From Sesamum alatum (taxonomy: Eukaryota; Streptophyta; Magnoliopsida; Lamiales; Pedaliaceae), in contig JACGWO010000003.1 in the NCBI GenBank assembly GCA_034509735.1, positions 34,618,466 through 34,682,465 of the forward strand: DNA of 64,000 bases. Reading direction: 5' to 3'. Every line of letters begins with the position of its first letter. Position 1 is the first letter of the stretch. Both the position numbers and the translations under genes were made by a program. Below are positions 35,133 to 47,034 of this stretch, piece by piece. The notes beneath the pieces were generated by a model. That model was given only the letters and a program-made list of their open reading frames with translations. It was not told where the DNA came from and did no database searches.

Positions 35133-37330
35133 ATGAAGAGACATAGAGATAATAGAGAATAAATGAGACGAGATAATAGAGAATTGAAAGACAAATATAA
35201 TGAAGATTGGAGGAGATAGGGACAATAGAGAATTTGGGAGACTAGATAATAGAGAATGGAGGAGACAGAGATGATAGACAATGGAGGAAACATAGATAAT
35301 GGAGAATGATGGAGACACAAATAATTGAGAATGAAAGAGATAGAGATAATAGAAAATGGAGGATATAGGGATAATGGAGAATGAAGGAGATAGAGATAAT
35401 GGAGAATGAAGGAAACAGAGATAAGAGAGAATGAAGAAAACAAAGATAATAGAAAATAGAGGAGACAAAGATAATAGAGAATAAATGAGACATAGATGGA
35501 GGATGTGGAAATAATGGAGAATGAAGGAGACAATGATAATAGAAAATGGAGAAGACATAAATAATAGAGAATGAAAGAGACATAGATAATAGAAAATAGA
35601 GGAGACATAGATAATGAAGAATAAAGGAGACTGAGACAATGGAGAATGAAAGATACAAAGATAATGGAGAATGGAGGAGACAGAGATAATGGAGAATGAA
35701 TGAGACAAAGATAATGGAGAATGGAGGAGCCAGAGATAATGGAGAATGAATGAGAGAGAGTTTATAGAAAATAGAGAAGACAGAGATAATAGAAAATGAA
35801 GAATACAAAGAAATAGGAAATAGAGGAGATGGAGATAATAGAAAATGAAGGAGACAAGGATAATAGAAAATGAAAGAGATAAAAATAATAGAGAATGAAG
35901 GAGATAGAGATAAATAGAAAATAGAGTAGACACAGATAATGGAGAATGAAGGAGCAAACGATAGAGAATGAAAGAATAAAGATAATAGAAAATGGAGAAG
36001 ACAGAGATAATAAAAAATGGAGGAGACAGAGATAATAGAAAGTGAAAGAGACAGATATAATAGAAAAAGAAGGAGACAGTGGTAATAAAAAATGGAGGAG
36101 ACAGAGATAATGGGAAATGAAGGAGACATATATAATGGAGAATGAAAAAGACAGAGATAATAAGAAATGGAGGAGACAACGATATTGGAGAATGAATGAG
36201 ACAGAGATAATATAGAATGAAGGAAACAGATATAATAGAGAATGGAGGAGACAAAGAAAATAGAAATTGGATGAGACATAAATAATAGACAAAGAAAGAG
36301 ACAAAAATAATAGAAAATGGAGGAGATAGAGATCACGGAGAATGAAGGAGACATAGATAATGGAGAATGAAGGAGACAGAGTTAATAGAGAATGTATGAG
36401 ACTGATATAATAGAGAATGGGAGAGACTAAGATAATAGAAAATGGAGGACAAATAATAATAGAGAATGAAGGAGACAAAGATAATAGGAAGTGTAGGAGA
36501 CAAAGATAATGGAGAACGTAGCAAACAGAGACAATAGAAAATGGAAAAGACAGAGATAATAGAGAATGGGGGAGACAAAGATAATAGAGAATGAAGGAGA
36601 CAGAGATAATGGAGAATGAAAGAGACAAAGATAATAGAAAATGGAGGAGACAAAGATAATAGAAATGAATGAGATAGAGATGATTGGAAATAGAGGAGAT
36701 AGTGATAATAGAGAATGGAGGAGACAGAGATAATGGAGAATGAAAGAGATTGAGATAATAGAAAATAGAGGAGACAAAGATAATATAGAACGAGGAGACA
36801 TAGATAATAGAAAATGTAGGAGATAGAAATAATAGAAAATGGTGGGACGGAGATAATGGAGAACGAAAGAGACAGAGATAATAGAAAACAGAGGAGACAT
36901 AGACGGAGATATAGAAAATGGATGAGACAGAGATAATGGAGAATTAAGGATACATAGATAATGAAGAATGGAGACACAGATAATAGAGAATGAAGGAGAC
37001 AGGGATAATAAAAATTGGTGGAGACAGAAATAATAGAGGATGAAGGAGACAGAGATAATAGAAAATGGAGGAGATAGAGCTAATAGAAAATGAAGGACAC
37101 ACAAAATAATAGAAAATGGAGGAAAAGAGATAATGAAGAATGAAGGAGAGAGAGATAATGGAGAATGAAAGAGATAGAAATAATATAAAATGGAAGAGAC
37201 AGAGATAATGGAGAATGGAGAAGACAAAGATAATAGAGAATGAAGGAGACAAAGATAATGGAGAATGAAAGAGTCAGAGAATAGAAAATAGAGGAGATAG
37301 AGATAATCGAGAAAATGAAGGAGACAAAGA
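35133..37330. repeat. 25-bp minisatellite, ~88 copies
   Basis: The repeat unit on the plus strand is approximately 'gagaatgaaggagacagag' + 'ataata' (25 bp). Because 25 is not a multiple of 3 and the minus-strand unit contains no stop in any register, all three minus frames stay open for hundreds of codons. Each spells the same 25-residue cycle (SPSFSIIS..VSFILYYL..CLLHFLLS). The long ORFs (up to 384 codons) are therefore a property of the repeat. Sister units carry 1-7 copies at the same place. The MBD-like exons expected on either side are missing from this partial unit. Confidence 0.93.
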
Positions 37331-37922
37331 CAAGAGGGTGAGCAAGCAATTGATAGATAATTTTGTATGTGCGTGTGTATATGTGTGCATGTATAAAGTA
37401 TTTAATGGAGATAATTCTCACAATTTTATTTAGTAATATCTACACTTACTTATATAAGTTGTTTTCATGACTATCAATAAGGATGATGCCACGTCAACAG
37501 ATCATAAGTGCAATTATTAGTACTCTACGTGAGGTTATGCACATGCCTTCTTTTTATGTGCGTGTTGGAAAAGAATACTCACAGTCTAATTATAATAGAA
37601 GGATACATCTATTATCCTTCTAAAATATTTTCTCCCCACGTTGGAGGGAAAGGTGTTACGGTGAAAGCACATAATTAAGGCCAGTTTTCAAGATGTAAAC
37701 CGATATATAAATGTAAATTTGAACTAGTTGCTTGACTACTGCATTGCATTTGAGAAATAATAATTACAAGATAGTCTCAAAGGTCTCAAAAAAACTTTAA
37801 AATAACACTAAAAGTTCTCAAACATAGCCATTGCATGGACGATTGTTGCATGTCATGGTCATCATCAGAGTATACATCTTCCTTCTGAAACCTGCACATC
37901 AAAATTTTAGTGATAGTAAGAT
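37331..37922. other. Unit junction and remnant of the acidic last exon
   Basis: Spacer text like 22640 and 26690 runs to about 37500, then switches to the unit-start text of 17440. At about 37785-37890 (minus) is the last-exon remnant with QKEDVYSDDDHDM, preceded by an acceptor 'gatgtgcag'. Confidence 0.45.
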
Positions 37923-39269
37923 GGGATTTCTTTTTTAATCCACTAAATTTGTTCTCGTTCAATTTTAATCCACTAACTTTGATAGTTTTCAATTTTATAA
38001 ACTATGTTGCAAAAATGTGTCAATTTCGTTTGATTAGGGTTTTGGAGCCAATTCTTCGGTGAATGAATGAAAATTGCTGATGTGGAATTTAATTGTTGAA
38101 GTTTACGACAACTTAAATCATGTGTGTGTCTACATGGCATATTTTAGTGTATGGGCTTAACTGTATATAAATATATATATAATTATAAAATATAAGTATT
38201 ATATAATATAAATTTTTAAAAACAATAAATTAATCCCTACAACCCCCTCCCCCACCCTTGCCAGCCACCCCCCTTCCGCTCCCCTCCGCCGCCCCATAGA
38301 AGGGGACGACGTCGCCATCGTCCAGGTTTGCTCGAGGGGGCGACACGCCGTCGCCCCTTTCTTATGAGGCGGCGAAGAGGAGCGGGATAGGGGGTCGTGG
38401 GCGAGGGCGGGGGTTAGGAGGCGGGGAGAGGAGGTTGGGGGGAGGAGGTTAGTTTATTTTATTTAAATTTATATTATAAATTATAATTTTATTTTTTGAT
38501 AATGCATAATTATTATAAAATAATAATTATATATATTTATAAAATAATAATTATTTTTTATAATCTACAATTATTTTTATAATGCTCTATAATTTTATGT
38601 ATTTTTTATAAAATAATTTTTTTATTGTTTATCTATAATTTTATAATAAAATAAAATAATTATCTATAATACAATAAAATATATTATTTATACTTATCTA
38701 TAATTTTAGGTATCTTTTATAAATAATAATAATTTTTTATAATCTATAATTATTTTTATAATCTATAATTATTTATAAAATAACTATTTATAATTATCTA
38801 CAACTTTATGTATTTATATTTTTTTGTTGTGTCGATAATATAATAAAGTTGATCTTTTTCTTTTTCTCGAAGATGATGTATTGAGTTATATATTTTATTT
38901 TAATTTATAATATATTTTAAAGTGTGTAAGATTATTTATTATATGCATGCAGAGACGTTGTCACGAAACCTAGTAAAAAAATATAAATTTAAAGTTTGTT
39001 TTTATGAAATTTAATTTTTTTTATGTAAGTGCTTATGTGGCAGAGAAGATATAAAAAAATATCCATCTCAAGTGTCAAGTTATTCTTTAGTGCCACGTGG
39101 GATGAAAAATCCCCAAATTTTGCAGTTTCCGGCCAAAAAAGCAAAATCCAGCCACTGGAGTATCTAATTGAAGCATTTTTGCAATATAATTTATAAAATT
39201 GATAACTATGATAGTTAGTGAACTAAAATTGAATGAGAAGCAAGTTAATGGACTAAATATTTTTTTTCC
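37923..39269. mobile_element. MULE-like element with 9-bp target duplication
   Basis: It is flanked by identical TAGTAAGAT at 37914-37922 and 39270-39278. The ends carry inverted repeats (TTTAATCCACTAAATTTG against TTTAGTCCATTAACTTG on the other strand). The interior has a GC-rich block (38240-38450) and very AT-rich filler. The internal text 'gcatgcagagacgttg' plus CTAGT (about 38950-38974) resembles a Helitron 3' end, possibly nested. Non-autonomous. It splits the last intron of MBD-like copy 4. Confidence 0.7.
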
Positions 39270-39882
39270 TAGTAAGATTTATATTAAAATTTGTAGATGA
39301 GATTTTTGAAAAGTTTGAAGATGCATTAGAGTAAGTACTCACTAGAGTCTAGTAAATCACACGGTACATAATGAATGTTGCAACGTCATTCAACGATTGG
39401 ATGATTTTGTTGACCTTTTCATGAAAATAAACTAAGAAGAAGAAATTTTTGTTAGAAAATTAGTGCAAGTAAATTTTGTTTCTTGGAACATAAATAATAA
39501 AAACTCTTGTTAATTAGTGGATAAATCCTTATGAAAAAAATATACATTTAAATCAAATAGATAAAACTTTAGAACACAATATTTACGACATCCAACTCTT
39601 GGATGTTGTATAAATGTTTTGCAAACTACTTTTTGATAATAAATAAAATTTCTTTCTAAATTTTCATATCATGAATGATGTATTATATGATGCAATGTCA
39701 CTAAGACGAGATCATAAATAATAATAACTTTATCTCAAAATATATAACTTGTTACATGAAAGTAAACGGTTGGCTAGTCTATTATGAACTATAACAAGAT
39801 AAAAAACACAAAAGTCCAACATGGAAGTATTTCATTTTGTTTATAACCATATACAAGTCTATGAATAGTGGCCCGTATATGT

Positions 39883-40331
39883 TGACTTAACTAAGAGACA
39901 CGTGTAGTTATATTAACTAACGTATTTTTTGTATCTACTTAACTAAAGAGACACACACGGTTATATTAATTAATGAGTCTTCTGTATCTACTTAACTAAG
40001 AGACACATACTTAAGAGACACGTCAAGTTATATTAGATAACGTATCTTCTGCATCTACTTAATAAAGAGACACATAGTTAAGAGACACGTGCAATTGTAT
40101 TAACTACCGTATATTTTGTATCTACTTAACTAAGAGACAAGAGACAAGAGACAAGTGAAATTATATTAACTAACGTAAATTATCTATCTACTTAACTAAG
40201 AGACACATGTAATTATATTAACTAACGTATCTTTTGTATCTACGTAACTAAGAGAACACGTGCAGTATATTAAATAATTTACCTTATGTATCTACTTAAC
40301 TAAGAGAAGTGTTTAATTATATTAACTAACA
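39883..40331. repeat. ~50-bp intron repeat with CACGTG motifs (unit 4)
   Basis: About nine imperfect copies of 'cttaactaagagacacgtg' + 'tagttatattaac', between exons 4 and 5 of copy 4, with CACGTG near 39899, 40087 and 40258. Confidence 0.8.
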
Positions 40332-41409
40332 TACCTTTGTGATCTTGGAAGTTCTTGTACGTTCTCTAACCTCAATAGTCCATCTCCCGTCCAATTGCTC
40401 TTTCATTGACAAATGATACGTGCTTTCTATATCGGGATAGACTTCTTCAGTCACCGAGAACACCACCCCAAGCAAGATTTCTTTCGCTTCCATCTTTCTT
40501 CTATTTAATTTCTCATATGGTAATAAAAGATAATATGTTGTCTTCCTTGTTGCAATCTAATTTTTGGTATTTTATATATCTCAAGTTTGATTGCCTTGTT
40601 TAGTTTCTTTGTTTGTATAGCAAAAATGTTTGAAGATGTACGATTTTGCTTTTCTATATTCAAATTCAAACATTAGAATTGTTGTTTTTTTCATAATTTT
40701 CTTGTAGTGACTATAAACAAAGTATGACTTGTACAAATGAAGAAATTAAAGCAACCTCTAGTATCTCCAAAATATATTCAGACTGTTCTTTGCATCTTAA
40801 AAGTCTGAGCAAAACTGCTCTAGATTCCAGAATCCTAGATACAATTAGATCCCATTTTTTTCTTTGTGAAGATTCTTCATTGCTTTAAGGTGCTTGCTCC
40901 AGCAAGAATTGAATCTAAATTATTAGTTGATGAAGTTGACCAATAAACATAAATTAAAAAGGTGAGAATGATTTGTAATACATGTGCCAAGTTTTCATTT
41001 TTTTTTTTCGTTTATGGGTAGTGTGCGAGAGGTTCCATCATTATTATTTAAAAAAAAAATACGAAACCATAATAAAGTGGTCATTTCATTAATTTGGTTT
41101 GACAGGCAATAGAGTGAGTTCTACTATGGTATATGCATTTATATGTGTGTTGACTATAGATTAGCTCTTTTCATTTTTTGAACTCTCCATGATAGACATA
41201 TCAAGAGGTTATTATGACAAGCTGCAAATAAATATGATACTTGATTAATCCTGGCTATAAAATAAAAAAATTTTATAGTGATTTATGACATCAATAAATT
41301 TATTATTTTGGTGGAATCTTTTTTGACAACTTTAACTTGACACTTCGTTTTTTAACCTATACTTGAACAGTCAACAACATTCAACAAACTCCCAAAATTG
41401 GGACTTTAT

Positions 41410-41845
41410 TGTTTGGATGAGGGCTTAAATGCATTTTTTGTCCTGTATCTTTTGTATATTGACGTTTTAGTCCTTTATCTTTCTAGCTTAGCAAATAGGT
41501 CCTGTAATTTTTTAATTTTTTCCATCATTTAACATTCTCATGTATATTTTTGTACTTATAAGAGGATAAGTGTAAGCTATATGTATGGGGTGAGGCCAAA
41601 ATTATTATATTTTTTCCTTATAAGTACAAAATTATTGCACGAGAATGTTAAATGAGAGGTAAAATTAAAAATTTATGTAATTATTTTTGTTGAAATGAAC
41701 ATTTTCCGCCCAAACTTTAACGAATGGAGGTCAGGTGTAAACAAAGAATTTTTAGAGGGGGTGTAAATGTAATTTCAAAATTTCTTTGGGGGAAAGTGTA
41801 ATTATGCATTTTCAGAGGGGGTCTAAATGTAATTAACCCTAATAA
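41410..41845. mobile_element. Foldback MULE-like remnant(s)
   Basis: The right half matches the element at 46528-47025 ('agagggggtctaaatgtaat' then taaccct). The left end, 'cttaaatgcattttttgtcc', is of a different type, so two elements may be overlapped. It interrupts the conserved 'ttgggacttt..tggatgggc' landmark of the unit. Confidence 0.5.
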
Positions 41846-42384
41846 TAATGATCAAATTCAATAAACTCATAATCTAACTACAATTTTATCTCATAGAATT
41901 ATATAAGTTGCTATTTAAATTCATGACGAATAGAATAAGACTTATATATTATTTTAAAATGGGAGATGCTAATCATTTATTGGCAATAAAATTTGTTATC
42001 TACACAATTTTTATATTTATTCTTGATATAAAAACTTTAACATATTGATTTTACTATCAAAATTTGAGATACTTTTAATTATTACAGTAACTTAAAATTT
42101 ATGTATTTTTTATTCTTTAAATTTATTTTTATATATTAATTTTAATTATGACATCACTTGTTCGACCGCGGTTCGCCATGTGGTTCAATTAGTATTTTTT
42201 GATCCAATCAATTTTTTTATTCAATCAACGGTTTGGATTTAAAATATTGATGTACATGATTTTTAGTCAGAATGACGTATGATACAAGTTAGTCGTATTA
42301 CGTTACAAGTAGTAGCTATTACTTTTTATAGTCTAGATATCGTTCTTTATTATTTACATCTTGCGAAATATTTAATGAAAAAGA

Positions 42385-42415
<31 letters not shown>

Positions 42416-42677
42416 AGATGGAGAAAAAAGAATCTTTTCAATAGATCTAACACTATATCAAAGAAAAAAAATTGTGAAAACCAATTTTAATTTTTTCTAA
42501 AAGTTTTATTTCAAAGTTCGATAGGGAAAACAAAGTGTTTTTGTTTACCATTTCAAGATTGAGTAGTTACCAATCTTAAGTTAGTACTTCTTATAAAATT
42601 TATATTTAAAATAAAGATCTAAATAAAAGAAGAAGATCAAAGACACAAATGTATATATATTTTTAGAATAAAGAAAA

Positions 42678-43103
42678 GGGTAAATTACAGCTGCCTCTCC
42701 TGAGGTTTGGCATAATTACAAATACCCCTTCGTTGTTTGAGAAATTATAAATACCCCCTGAGGTTTGTAATTGTCTAACAGATAACTCATTTCCATCCAT
42801 TTTTTATGGGTAAACTGACCAAAATGCTCTTATGCACTGAATTATTTTTTATTTATTTTTTAAATTTTTTTGACTATAATGAGTAGGGAGAGGTTTCTTA
42901 AGGGCTTTACACAGAGGAACAATAATGCAATTTTCCTCGATTGATTGTTCTACAATTTTAATAAAAAAATTTAAGGGCAAAATGATCAATTTCAGGTCTT
43001 TGGTTAAAAATTACAAACCTCATGGGGGTATTTATAATTTTTCAAACAACAAAGGGTATTTGTAATTATGCCAAACCTCAGGGGAGGTAGATGTAATTTA
43101 CCC
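42678..43103. mobile_element. Foldback MULE-like element, 9-bp target duplication
   Basis: Terminal inverted repeats GGGTAAATTACAGCTGCCTC and GGGTAAATTACATCTACCTC (other strand). It is flanked by identical TAAAGAAAA at 42669-42677 and 43104-43112. It is 426 bp with no ORF, 41 bases from the donor of exon 2 in MBD-like copy 4. Confidence 0.8.
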
Positions 43104-43449
43104 TAAAGAAAAAGAGAAGTAAAAAGAAAGAAGATTTGTCATGCCTGTTGCACTCTTGGAGGTACTTGCTGTGACGGTGGAGGTGGCGCCGGAGGTGGCG
43201 CCGGAAAATTAAAACTGAGTGGCTCCGGAAAGAGCATACCATTTACCCTCCAACACCCATAAAAGAAGTCCCTCTCTAATATTGGTTCCATCTATAAGGT
43301 AAACATGAACATATCTTAGACCTCATACAAAACTATAAGATTTGATGGTTGAATGTAGTTGAATCATTGAGTAGAGTTCTACATTGGTTCCATCATTTGA
43401 GTTGTGCTCCATGTTTTCTCGTGCACACAAAGAATTGTTTGAAGTATGT

Positions 43450-43640
43450 TTGTAACAAAGAGAATGGGAGATAGTAGAGAATGAAGAGGACAGGGATAAT
43501 AGAAAATGAAGGTGGTAGAGATAATAGAAAATGAAGGAGATAAAGATAATAGAAAATGGAGGAGACGGAGATAATAGAAAGGAGACAGAGACAATAGAAA
43601 ATGGAGGAGATGGAGATAATAGAGAATGAATGAGACAAAA
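43450..43640. repeat. 25-bp minisatellite, ~7 copies (unit 4)
   Basis: Same unit as 35133-37330, just upstream (minus strand) of the first exon of copy 4. A GTGTGAGTGT-rich stretch follows (43680-43780). Confidence 0.75.
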
Positions 43641-43789
43641 GAAAGAGGGTGACCAAACAATTTATAGATAATTATGCATGTGAGTGTGAGTGTGAGTGTG
43701 AGTGTGTGTATGTGTGTATTTTAAAAGTGTGCGTGTGTGTCTATTTTAAAAGTGTGAGTGTTTGTGTGTATTTTAAAAGTGAATGCAAT

Positions 43790-44936
43790 AGAGATAAGTT
43801 TAACATTTTTATTTAGTGATATATACATTGACTTACATAAGATGTTTTCATAACAAAGGGTAGGAATGATGCCACATAAACAGATTGTATTAACGTGGCA
43901 TGATCTAATGTTTGTTATAGAACACCAATTATATACATTTTAATATAAGTTTTCCATAATATCGTACAAATGTGTTGTACCATACTTGGCAATTTAAGAT
44001 ATTTTAGAAATATAAGGCCTATTATTGAGATTAATGATACATAATTGAATTTAAATTGTATGTATATAGACTGCATTGTGTATTTTCTATTTTTGTCATT
44101 GTCGCTATTAAATTAACCATGATGGTCTGGCTAGTGCAATACAAAGTCCTAAGTTCCATGTGATATTCATATATTAGTATTCAAATAAAATATAACTTGA
44201 AGCAAAATGTAGTTATGAATATTTTTCTTAAACAATTCAACTAAAATCTAGTTATATATATAAACGGACAAATGTTTTATTTAATATAAGTATATGGATC
44301 ATTAACTTGGCCGTATGCTCATAGAAAATTAATATGCACTTTCGTTATGTATGAAATCTTCAATACGGAAATAGAATTTTTGTTGTGTACGGATATTAAT
44401 TTGTTTGTTGTGTATGAATGTACATAATAAATTCATGTCTAAGTATGAGATATTTACAATATATGCATAAGACAACTATATGGAGAAATTAAATTTTTAT
44501 TTTTATGATATAAATAAATCTTCCGTCTTTTTTGAACTTTGCACTAAAAGTTCTTTCTTGAGTCATCATGTATATAGAAAAATTTCCGTGCACTTCAAAA
44601 AAAGTGCAAGCACCCTGTAATATGGAGCATGTGCTAAACACCGCCCTATAAAAAATAATTAGTAAAATATTCCCTTTTATATTTGAAAATGGTGCAAAAC
44701 AAACCATGAAACGCATAGTGTGGCACAATCGCTATTCAAGATATTTTCTCATTATTGTTTTTGGATAAATCAACAGTTTAAATGTAATATATTTAAATAG
44801 ATGGCCAAGATTTGATATTTTTATATACTGTATATGTATATACACATTTTATACACATTTCTATTTTTTAGTATATATGACTATATTATATATAAATATG
44901 TATATTAAAAATAAAATATGTTATTTGGTACAAATA
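43790..44936. other. Inter-copy spacer of unit 4
   Basis: AT-rich spacer homologous to 22640-23850 and 26690-27680. No gene is seen. Confidence 0.45.
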
Positions 44937-45378
44937 CTAGACACCGTGGCACGCAGTACCTGCGCGCATATTTTTTAATAATATTTTTATTTTATTAAAA
45001 CTCATAATTTGTTCTTGTATATTAAAATTTTTTATTGTCTTACAATATCACGTATAAAAACTATCCGATAACTTTTCCTAATGCGTTAATTATCAATAAA
45101 TATTTTACTCAAATTAAATTAAAAATTAAAAATTTTCGCAATATCTGTTATTTTTATTTCAATCAACAATAAGTTTAAACAAAATGAGAGTAAATTTAAT
45201 TTTTTTTAGTACATTAATTGCATGGAATTAATTTTTTTTTTAAAAAGTTGATTGCGTAATTAATTCAATATGAGTGGGGAAGTTGAAGGACATTTTTGGT
45301 ATTATAATAATTTGGTGTAGTGGTATCAAAACTACCACTTTGAGTCTATAAACCATTTTCCCTTTATAATAGTATAGA
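44937..45378 (-). mobile_element. Small Helitron with strong 3' hairpin
   Basis: On the minus strand it starts TCTATACTATTATAAAG (after A) and ends CTAG followed by T at 44936. About 10-12 bases before CTAG is the hairpin GCGCGCAG-GTA-CTGCGTGC, an 8-bp stem with one G-T pair. It is 442 bp with no ORF. All structural Helitron marks are present. Confidence 0.7.
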
Positions 45379-45379
45379 T

Positions 45380-45394
<15 letters not shown>

Positions 45395-45416
<22 letters not shown>

Positions 45417-46172
45417 GCCGGCAAAGGAACATGGGTAAACTAATTCAATGACCCATACTCAAGCCCAATAAATATTATTAGACTCAGGTTCAAATTCAAA
45501 CTCATTAAAAAAATACAGATTGGGTCTTGATTAAGTCTCTACCCATTAATACCCATGGGTCTTGGTACCCAACTTGGACCCAAAAAATACTTCTATTTTT
45601 TTCCCAATTCAATGGATTATTATTTATCTATCCATCTAAATTCAAGTGAACAAATCTAAAAATTTAAACATCATAAAATTATTTATAAGATAATTATGGT
45701 TAAAAATAAAAAATAAAAATAAAAATTGAAGATATATTACAAATCTAATGTATATGAATGACATAGTAACTCATTGCTAATTCATAACACAGGTTTCTAT
45801 TTTTATGATTATTTATTTTGAAATCCAAATATAAGTAGTTAATCTATTTTGTCTCACTTTGGTGATTTTGATCTAAATAAATTTATGTTGAATATGTATC
45901 TAATATACTTTATTGTTTTTGTTTTAATTTAAAACTTATTGAGCTTTTTTTAATTACCTTATCTTAAATAAAAATGTCAATTATCTAACAACATTAAGAA
46001 GAAAAAAAGAAAGAAAAAACTTGGTCTAGACCCTACCCGAATCTAAAAAATAAGATCCACATTAATGGCATTAGTTTTTGATGAGGTTGGGTAGGGCTTT
46101 GGGTATTATATAATAGAATGAGCCTTTGTCGGGTATGGATCCGAGTATAATAAGATCTACCCATTAAAAGCC
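45395..46172. mobile_element. Possible hAT-type miniature element
   Basis: Its right end, on the reverse strand, begins CAGGGCTTTTAATGGGTAG, a start typical of plant hAT-derived repeats. The body repeats 'taatacccatgggt' and 'gaccctacccg' phrases. The left end is near 45425 and poorly defined, after a GA run (45401-45416). Confidence 0.3.
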
Positions 46173-46189
46173 CTGGTGGCAAGAGGATG

Positions 46190-46430
46190 GCTGCTGGAGA
46201 GGGGGGGGGGGGAAATAGGTGGCAGGAGGAGGAGGGTTGATTCGAGAGCATGAGGTGATGGTGGCGGGACGGTAGGGAAAGGTCGTCATGGGTTGGGGTG
46301 GGAAGAGGGTATGTGACATTAAGGGGCGAAGGGTAGAAGACTGACAGTGGAATAGGGGCGACGGAGATGGGGCGGTGATGACCACCGGAGGAAAATGGGG
46401 GGGGGGGGGGGGGGGGTTGAAGTTGATGAA
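46190..46430. repeat. G-rich block paralogous to 23870-24062, with 20-base G run
   Basis: It matches the G-rich block of unit 1 ('ggtggcgggacggtaggg' against 'ggtggcggggtggtatagg') and includes an uninterrupted run of 20 G (46397-46416). The reverse strand gives spurious Pro-rich ORFs. Confidence 0.7.
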
Positions 46431-46527
46431 TTGATGATGGAAGTTTTGTAATTTTTTGTAATTTAAAAAATTTTTAATTCTAAAAATATAATTTTTGTGT
46501 AAATCTGTAGTTTTTTATTAAAGTTTA

Positions 46528-47025
46528 GGGTTAATTACACTTGGACCCCCTCTGAAAATGTGAAATTACACTTTCCCCCAAAAAGATTTTCAAATTACAC
46601 TTACACCCCCTCCGAAAATTCATCGTTTACACCTGACCTTCTTTCGTTGAGGTTTCGACGGGAAGTGCTACCATCGGCAAAAATAATTATATAATTTTTT
46701 AATTTTGTTTCTCATTTAACTTTTTTCATGTATATTTTTGTGCTTATAAGGGGATAAATCAATATATACATATGAAGTGAGGTTAACATTATTGCATTTT
46801 TCCCCTTATAAGTACAAAATTATACATGAAAATGTTAAATGGGAGGCAAATTGATAAATTATGTAATTATTTTTGTTGGCGTTAACATTTTCCGTCGAAA
46901 CCTTGACGGAAGAAGGTCAGGTGTAAATGGTGAATATTCAGAAGGGGTGTAAATGTAATTTTGAAACTTTATTGGGGAAAAGTGTAATTTCACATTTTTA
47001 GAGGGGGTCCAAGTGTAATTAACCC
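46528..47025. mobile_element. Foldback MULE-like element, 9-bp target duplication
   Basis: Ends GGGTTAATTACACTTGGACC and, reading back, GGGTTAATTACACTTGGACC (perfect inverted repeats). It is flanked by identical TAAAGTTTA at 46519-46527 and 47026-47034. The sister unit near 24135-24150 lacks the element. It is 498 bp and non-coding. Confidence 0.88.
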
Positions 47026-47034
47026 TAAAGTTTA

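Larger units (their letters stand above)
39349..43412 (-). pseudogene. MBD-like gene copy 4 (broken)
   Basis: Exons by homology: 43412-43383 (MEHNSNDGTN), 43291-43145 (49 codons, CAG|GC donor), about 40900-40756, 40556-40335 (in frame but two codons shorter) and 39431-39349 (83 bp, one base short). The third exon has lost its acceptor (CAG to CTGG) and meets an in-frame TAA. The fifth is frameshifted. A MULE-like element (42678-43103) lies in the intron next to exon 2, and another foldback remnant (41410-41845) lies further on. Confidence 0.6.

Noticed and set aside
35054..37421. Very long minus-strand ORFs (up to 384 codons)
   Set aside because: They arise from a stop-free 25-bp repeat read in three frames; the peptide is a repeat artefact and no start, domain or splice support exists.
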